From NCBI GenBank assembly GCA_012932865.1, contig SAXG01000055.1, positions 186,001-250,000 of the forward strand: a DNA stretch of 64,000 nucleotides, written 5' to 3'. Below, one piece after another: positions 58,980 to 64,000 of the stretch; position 1 is the stretch's first letter; each line of letters begins with the position of its first letter. Under the pieces are notes generated by a model, which ran no database searches, was not told the origin of the DNA, and saw only the letters and a list, made by a program, of their open reading frames with translations. Origin of the DNA: Amylostereum areolatum (lineage: Eukaryota; Basidiomycota; Agaricomycetes; Russulales; Stereaceae). Position numbers and translations under genes: made by a program.

Positions 58980-61900
58980 TTCTCGGGTCTCCTACTACTG
59001 CGTACAGTTCGATAGGTTATGGGCCCTGGACCGTACGACATGGCAACAGACAACTACAAAGGCTTCAAGGTTGAGAAGCTCCGAGACGATGGTTCCAACT
59101 GGAACACGTACAAGGATGTCATGCTCAACGCGTTCGCAAAACGGAAGCTCCGTCGCCACGTCAACGGGACAGCCAGAAAACCGAAGGAGATCATGCAGGA
59201 TGAGAATGGGGACTGGTTCTATGCGGGAGGAGGTCAGAGCGTGTCACCGCTAGACGAGAGCACGGTCGACGACATCCAGGACGAGTGGGAGAACTACGAG
59301 GCGGAAGAAGCGGCCGTTCGCGAGTTGGTGTACCAGTCAGTCAGTGCCACCACTCTCACGCAAATCAAGAACGCGCCTACCGCCGCCGCCCTATGGTCTA
59401 CCCTCAGCAAACTCCACGAGAACAAGGGTGTCGACATGCACAAGGAGGTCGCATGCCGCATGCGCGCGTTACGCGTCCCTGAAGACTCCGACCTCCGTCC
59501 CATCATCGCGCAAATGACGAACCTACGCGAGCAGCTCGCTCTCATGGGAGCCCCCGTCGACGACGCTACTTTTGCGTCCGACATCCGCACCGCACTCCCC
59601 GACTCATTCCGGACAACCGTCACGACGCTCGACACCGTCGCACGCGTGACTGGCAGCATCATCACGCCGGATCTTATCGTCGCGCAAGTCTACGAAGCGT
59701 ACGACTCGCGCATGGCGGACAAGAACGCGGACGAAACGCAGGCCAACGCGGCCCTCAACGCGGAAGCGAAGGGTCGACGAGGCGGACGCGCGAAGGGCAA
59801 GTCAAAGGCCAATGGCAAGCACTGCTCAAACTGCGACCGCGACGGCCACGTCCTTGCCGACTGCTATTCCAAAGGTGGTCCGAAGCAAGACCAAGCACCT
59901 TGGAAGCGCAAGAAGGAAAAAGCGAACGCGGTATCATCCTCTGAGACGAAGCAAAGCGTCGCGCTTGGTGTCTCGTTCGACGCCGCCCCCCCTGCCGCTA
60001 TTGCGGCCGCAACGTCGACCCCGTATTACGGCGTCATCATGGACTCCGGCGCGACCGACCACATATGCCCTGACCGTTCGAAGTTCGTGACCTATCACGA
60101 CGTCGAATCGGACCCCGTCGCCACCGCTCAAGGCGGCTCACTCAAGGTCGTCGGGCAAGGCAATGTTCAGCTCGAGCTCCCGATGGGAAGCGGCAAGAGC
60201 CCTACCTTGGTCACCCTCCACAACGCGCTCTACATTCCGGGCATGGTCTTCACCATGATCTCAATTCCGGTCATGGACGAGAAGGGTTTCTCGACGGCAA
60301 CCGAAGACGGCAAGTGCACCATCCGCACGCCTCGACCTGAACGGCTCGTCATTGGGCGCATTCCGCTCCGAAATGGACTCTACCGTGTTGCGAATGGAAC
60401 TCGGCGCGTACCCGCTCAATCCGCGGCCGCCGCATCTACGAAGATGACCATCTCCGAGCTGCATCGGAAGGCCAACCACATCAACCACGATGCTCTTCGC
60501 AAGATGGTGGTTAACGGAGCCGTCACCGGGATTGACCTCGACCTCGAGTCAAAACCCAAGCCGTGCGATATCTGCACCCAGGCCAAGGCTGTCCGCCTAC
60601 CTTTCCCCCAGGAGAGCCCCTCACGGGAGGAATACAAGGAGTACGGCGACAAGGTGGTCACCGATATCTGGGGACCGGCCGAGGTTACCTCGCTCGGTGG
60701 TGCCAAGTACGCTCTCCGCCTGCTCGACCTCAGCAGTCACGAGATCGAGGACGAATTTGTAGCGAAGAAGTCGGACACCTACGACAAGTACATTGAGTAC
60801 GAGGCATGGCTGAAAATGCACCGCAACCCGAGGGGGATCAAGATCCTTGGAAGCGACCGCGGCGGCGAGTTCAATAACAAACGGATGAAGGCGCACACTG
60901 CAAAGCAGGGCACCATCCACCACTTCACCACGCACGACTCCCCGCAAGCCAACGGCGCTGCCGAGCGGCTCAACCTCACGATCGTCAATGACGCGCGAGC
61001 AATGCTCACCGCCTCCGGGTTACCCAAGTTCCTGTGGGCCGAAGCACAACGCTACGCCGGCTACATGTGCAATCGCACACCCACGCGCGCACTACCTGAC
61101 GGGCGGACCCCACACGAGGTCGCGACGGGGAAGAAGCCTGACCTTTCGGGGCTGATGACCTGGGGTGATAAAGTTTGGGTCAAGATTCTCAAAGCGAAGA
61201 AGCTCGATCCGCGCGCTGTCGAGGCCCGTTTTGTCGGCCGCGACAAGGAATCCAAAGGCTACCGGATCTACTGGCCCGGGAAGAATCGAATCTCGGTCGA
61301 GCGCGACGTCTACCGTTTGTATGCCGATGCGGTCAAACCCGAGACCGTGCAGACCGAGGGAGGGACCGTGGAGATCGAGGATAGCGCTCCGCACGCTCCC
61401 GCTCCCGCATCGAAGCCTGTCGAGGCCAAGCAGTTCACGAAAGACGACGAATCACCTCCGCTGTCGCCACTTACCGACCTGCCGCCGACACGAACTTCCA
61501 GTCCCGAACCAGGTCCAGAGCCAGCACCCGAGCGCCGAACACGCATAGATGCCGGCCTCATACCAGCGGACGAGAACTACGGCCGTGGAAAGCGCAACGC
61601 TGCGCCGCCGCCGGGCTCATACAAGGAAGGACGACGCACCGGAGCAGTAGCCGTCCTCGAGTCGGACACGACGGATCTGGACCCTGCCGGGTTCAGTGTT
61701 GACGAGGTGGACATTCCCGCCATCTACGCCCTCGCCGTCAGCCAAAGCGGTGAGCCACGCTCACTTAGTGAGGCATTATCGCGTACAGGAGAGAAGGAGC
61801 TCTGGTGGAGCTCGATCGAGCGCGAAATTGCCCAGATCAAGAAACTCGAGACGTGGGAGATCGTCGAGGCACCCCCCGATGCCAATGTCATACCCTGCCA

Positions 61901-62533
61901 CTTTGTCTTCAAGTACAAGCGGGACGAGCACGGCGATATCAGCGACTACAAGATGAGGCTTGTCGCAGGCGGAAACGGTCAACGGAAACTTGTCGACTTC
62001 GATGAGACGTACGCGCCAGTCGTCCGACTTCAATCCCTCCGCACCATCATCGCTACTGCCGCTATCCAAGGCGACGTCATTCGCCAGGCCGACGTCAAGA
62101 ATGCCTATCTCAATGCACCCATCTACGACGACATCTACATGCAGCTTCCACCGAAGTACGAGGACTTCCGACCCGACTTCGCTCTCCAAGGCTCCGACCG
62201 CAAAGGCCACCACCTCGTTGCAAAGCTCCGCAAGGGCCTGTATGGCACCAAGCAGGGAGGGCGCGCATGGTACCAATTCCTGCGCTCTGTGTTCATCGAG
62301 ATTGGGTATAGCGTGTGCAATGCCGACCAGGCCGTGTTCTACTGGCAGAGCGAGGACAAGACCGAGTATGTCATTGTTGCCGCAGCCACCGATGACTTCA
62401 CCATTGTTGCACCGCGCGACGAACTTGTCGATGCGCTACTTGCGGACCTCAACACTCACTTTGAGGTCAAGGACCTTGGACCAGTTAACTGGCTCCTCGG
62501 ATTCCACATCACCCGCGACTTGCAGCGCAGAAC
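58811..62533 (+). mobile_element. Ty1/copia LTR retrotransposon, 3' end lost
   Basis: Leader plus polyprotein gene. The element is interrupted at 62534 by the LTR of another element inside the reverse transcriptase domain; RNase H and the 3' LTR are not in the visible sequence. They could lie beyond the window if the second element is a full insertion. The left boundary is not defined. Confidence 0.85.
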
Positions 62534-62552
62534 TGTCATGAACGGTCTATAA
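59019..62552 (+). CDS. Copia gag-pol polyprotein, truncated in reverse transcriptase
   Basis: One uninterrupted frame. Domains in order: copia gag (DNYKGFKVEKLRDDGSNWNT, LWSTLSKLHENKGVDMHKEV, residues about 10-230); zinc knuckle CSNCDRDGHVLADC, a C-x2-C-x4-H-x4-C (about 268-281); aspartic protease VIMDSGATDHIC (about 340); integrase HHCC (about 490-520) and DDE residues in VVTDIWGP, GSDRGGEFNN and SPQANGAAERLN; then Pro/Glu linker and reverse transcriptase (IPCHFVFKYKRDEHGDISDY, DVIRQADVKNAYLNAPIYD, LRKGLYGTKQGGRAWYQF, catalytic AATDDFTI, FEVKDLGPVNWLLGFHITRD). The usual YVDD is ATDD here. After LQRRT the last codons lie in the inserted LTR. No frameshift or stop was seen before the break, so the insertion of this element is recent or it was selected. 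The gag/pol fusion without a frameshift is normal for copia. Confidence 0.93.
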   Translation: MGPGPYDMATDNYKGFKVEKLRDDGSNWNTYKDVMLNAFAKRKLRRHVNGTARKPKEIMQDENGDWFYAGGGQSVSPLDESTVDDIQDEWENYEAEEAAVRELVYQSVSATTLTQIKNAPTAAALWSTLSKLHENKGVDMHKEVACRMRALRVPEDSDLRPIIAQMTNLREQLALMGAPVDDATFASDIRTALPDSFRTTVTTLDTVARVTGSIITPDLIVAQVYEAYDSRMADKNADETQANAALNAEAKGRRGGRAKGKSKANGKHCSNCDRDGHVLADCYSKGGPKQDQAPWKRKKEKANAVSSSETKQSVALGVSFDAAPPAAIAAATSTPYYGVIMDSGATDHICPDRSKFVTYHDVESDPVATAQGGSLKVVGQGNVQLELPMGSGKSPTLVTLHNALYIPGMVFTMISIPVMDEKGFSTATEDGKCTIRTPRPERLVIGRIPLRNGLYRVANGTRRVPAQSAAAASTKMTISELHRKANHINHDALRKMVVNGAVTGIDLDLESKPKPCDICTQAKAVRLPFPQESPSREEYKEYGDKVVTDIWGPAEVTSLGGAKYALRLLDLSSHEIEDEFVAKKSDTYDKYIEYEAWLKMHRNPRGIKILGSDRGGEFNNKRMKAHTAKQGTIHHFTTHDSPQANGAAERLNLTIVNDARAMLTASGLPKFLWAEAQRYAGYMCNRTPTRALPDGRTPHEVATGKKPDLSGLMTWGDKVWVKILKAKKLDPRAVEARFVGRDKESKGYRIYWPGKNRISVERDVYRLYADAVKPETVQTEGGTVEIEDSAPHAPAPASKPVEAKQFTKDDESPPLSPLTDLPPTRTSSPEPGPEPAPERRTRIDAGLIPADENYGRGKRNAAPPPGSYKEGRRTGAVAVLESDTTDLDPAGFSVDEVDIPAIYALAVSQSGEPRSLSEALSRTGEKELWWSSIEREIAQIKKLETWEIVEAPPDANVIPCHFVFKYKRDEHGDISDYKMRLVAGGNGQRKLVDFDETYAPVVRLQSLRTIIATAAIQGDVIRQADVKNAYLNAPIYDDIYMQLPPKYEDFRPDFALQGSDRKGHHLVAKLRKGLYGTKQGGRAWYQFLRSVFIEIGYSVCNADQAVFYWQSEDKTEYVIVAAATDDFTIVAPRDELVDALLADLNTHFEVKDLGPVNWLLGFHITRDLQRRTVMNGL

Positions 62553-63441
62553 TTTTCTTTTTACTTTACATCGGTTACACGCTTTAGGACTTATCGACTT
62601 ATCACCGGTCCGGCTCCACCTTGGCCCGGACCCGGCTCATCTATATCCCGCCCGGACCCACGTGACTCATCTCGGTCCGGGTCTGACTCCTTTCTCTTGA
62701 CTCATGCTGTACGATACTGACTCATGCTGTGCTCTTTTACATACGACTGCTTACTTATACTTGGTCTGCTTACTGATCGCCGTGTATTGGTTGCTTACCT
62801 AAGTCTCTCTCCTCTTGTGTATATAAGGCTCGCTCTCGCTGTACATATTCCTTATCTCGAGCTAGTCAATTCTACCGACTTTGCTTGCTTTCCCTTGTCT
62901 GTCGCCGTGTCTGATCGGCTCCCCTCTGTCGTCCTCTTCCTCTGTCAGCTTTGTCGTAACTTGGTGCTGTCGCACTAGTCGTTGCTGACATAAGCTCGAG
63001 ATCTGTTTACTCTTGCACCACCCTACGACCGTCCCTACGTACTGTAGCGTAGTAGTAGTAGTACCCGTCTGGTACTGACCTTGTTCTTCCCCCGTGCCGC
63101 CCTAGACCGTTGCCCCCAGAGTACGCGACTCGTTACCCTGACATTGTGGTCGTGCGCACGTATACCGGTGCCGGCTTGACGTTTCCTCGAAACGTTACAC
63201 CTACTCGAGACTCTCCAATACCAGGAGTTGAAAGCTCAGAGGTGACAGTAGAAGGTGCACCTTTGGTGTAGGAAACGAGTAAAAGCGGCGAAAGGAAAGC
63301 GGTTTAGGAAGTCTTTGGGCTCGTGTCCCCTAGACGAAGAGACAGCCAACAGGTCGAGAAGACTGAGGCAGACCGTCTTGCGATCTCATAACAGAACCAC
63401 CTTCCCTCGACAAAATCTTCCCTTGCCGCACAGAGTAACCA
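62534..63441 (+). repeat. 5' LTR of a second retrotransposon, inserted in the copia element
   Basis: Starts TGTCATGAACGG exactly where the copia frame breaks. It contains a TATATAAG box near 62820 and pyrimidine-rich sequence. The end is uncertain: AACCA at 63437-63441 sits 7 nt before a primer-binding site, while TCATAACA at 63386-63393 would form a better terminal inverted repeat with the start (TGTCATGA, 7 of 8). Only one copy is in the window, so the LTR length and target duplication cannot be checked. Confidence 0.6.
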
Positions 63442-63448
63442 TTTCGAC

Positions 63449-63461
63449 TGGGGGCTCGTGC
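63449..63461 (+). other. Primer-binding site, tRNA-Pro-like
   Basis: TGGGGGCTCGTGC: TGG for the CCA end followed by the complement of the CGAGCCC acceptor strand of eukaryotic tRNA-Pro. It lies just after the LTR and directly before the gag-like ATG. Confidence 0.6.
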
Positions 63462-64000
63462 ATGGAAGATTGGCGCTCGCAAGTTCAAGAATTCATCCCC
63501 ATCAGCCACGACGCTATCATCTCCCTCATCAACGAACCTAAAGACCCTTGGGCCTGGCACAATTGGAAGGTCGCCCTCGGTGTAGAAGAACTTGAAGACT
63601 CCATCATAGACATCCACTTCTATCGCCTCAAAATAAGCGAACAAGGAAACGGAAACCTCTACGTCTACTCCTGCCCATACGTCACCTACCGCTACAAACT
63701 CGAGCAACCCCCAAAATCCTTCTACGCGCCCAACGAGAAAATACCAGTAGACACTCGACACACCCACCGCCTCCTTACACCAGGCAACACCCCCAGCCCC
63801 ACACCAGAGCCAGAGGTCATCGACCTCACCCAGCCAGAGGTCATCGACCTCACCCACTTATAAACAATTCCCTCGTTCGGACTCAACGGCTCCGACTCCA
63901 GTTCTGACTCCGACACCGACATTGAGGACGAAAACTGCTACATATATCCCCTCCCTCTAGGCTTCACTGAACGAGGAAACGACTTCTTTGTCCAACTCGG
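63462..64000 (+). CDS. Gag-like N-terminus of the second retrotransposon (runs off the window)
   Basis: The ATG at 63462 touches the primer-binding site. The frame reads MEDWRSQVQEFIPISHDA, LINEPKDPWAWHNWKVALG, then a region with FYRLKISEQGNGNLYVY. Near the end are two copies of PEVIDLT seven to nine residues apart, a pattern that matches SUMO-interacting motifs (V-I-D-L-T). A TAA at 63861-63863 interrupts the frame, but the same frame stays open after it (SFGLNGSDSSSDSDTDIEDE, then YIYPLPLGFTERGNDFF) to the last base. This may be a mutated codon, a read-through signal, or the end of a short gag. I cannot name the superfamily from gag alone; the LTR/primer-site layout suggests Ty3-like. Confidence 0.55.

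Noticed and set aside
62534..63393. Solo LTR with GAAC target duplication
   Set aside because: The start and TCATAACA would fit terminal inverted repeats, and GAAC flanks both sides, but a tRNA-Pro-like primer site and a gag-like frame follow directly, which fits better with the 5' LTR of a longer element. I keep the end point open.

Overview
This window is genomic DNA from a filamentous basidiomycete, most likely an Agaricomycete; I cannot place it to order. Protein-coding genes are cut by many short introns (about 50-70 bp, GTNNGN donors, CTAAY-like branch points, YAG acceptors). The gene content fits a plant- or wood-decaying fungus: a copper radical (glyoxal-type) oxidase, a family-26 rhamnogalacturonan lyase, a seven-helix fungal DUF6534-type membrane protein, autophagy genes and a Ty1/copia element. 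No prokaryotic operons, CRISPR arrays or rRNA genes were seen, and I found no tRNA gene I could support.

Layout. 0.2-5.2 kb: an unidentified Q/P-rich protein (minus) divergent from a C2H2 zinc-finger protein (plus). 5.8-7.4 kb: ATG27-like membrane protein (minus). 8.1-14.3 kb: a PL26 rhamnogalacturonan lyase (plus) convergent with a secreted glyoxal-oxidase-like enzyme (minus). 15.7-21.1 kb: ATG12 copy A, a TMT1-like SAM methyltransferase and bestrophin copy A, all minus. 22.0-25.3 kb: glycyl-tRNA synthetase with two in-frame start codons that suggest one mitochondrial and one cytosolic form. 25.3-33.5 kb: gene-poor, low-complexity DNA with one small four-exon gene. 33.5-35.6 kb: NYN-domain protein (minus). 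36.4-40.0 kb: ATG12 copy B and bestrophin copy B, now divergent. 40.7-43.0 kb: DUF6534-like seven-helix protein (minus).

44.6-57.6 kb is the most unusual part. It is a head-to-tail array of six paralogous, fast-diverging genes (called P1-P6 here) of no family I recognise. Complete members combine an N-terminal module, a 15-nt microexon, a charged coiled coil and a C-terminal signature around 'EPFVVPALLDAF'. Exon phases are the same throughout. Two members are complementary halves, and a hAT-like non-autonomous DNA transposon with an 8-bp target duplication lies inside the array.

58.8-64.0 kb is nested retrotransposon DNA. A copia polyprotein reads open from gag into reverse transcriptase and is then cut off by the LTR of a second element, which has a tRNA-Pro-like primer-binding site and a gag-like reading frame running off the window. 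In front of the copia polyprotein lies a 53-nt sequence present twice, once with and once without a perfect 56-nt intron, so a spliced RNA appears to have been copied back into DNA.

Exon junctions were read by eye from splice signals and reading frame. Those given as exact coordinates keep the frame; the rest are approximate.
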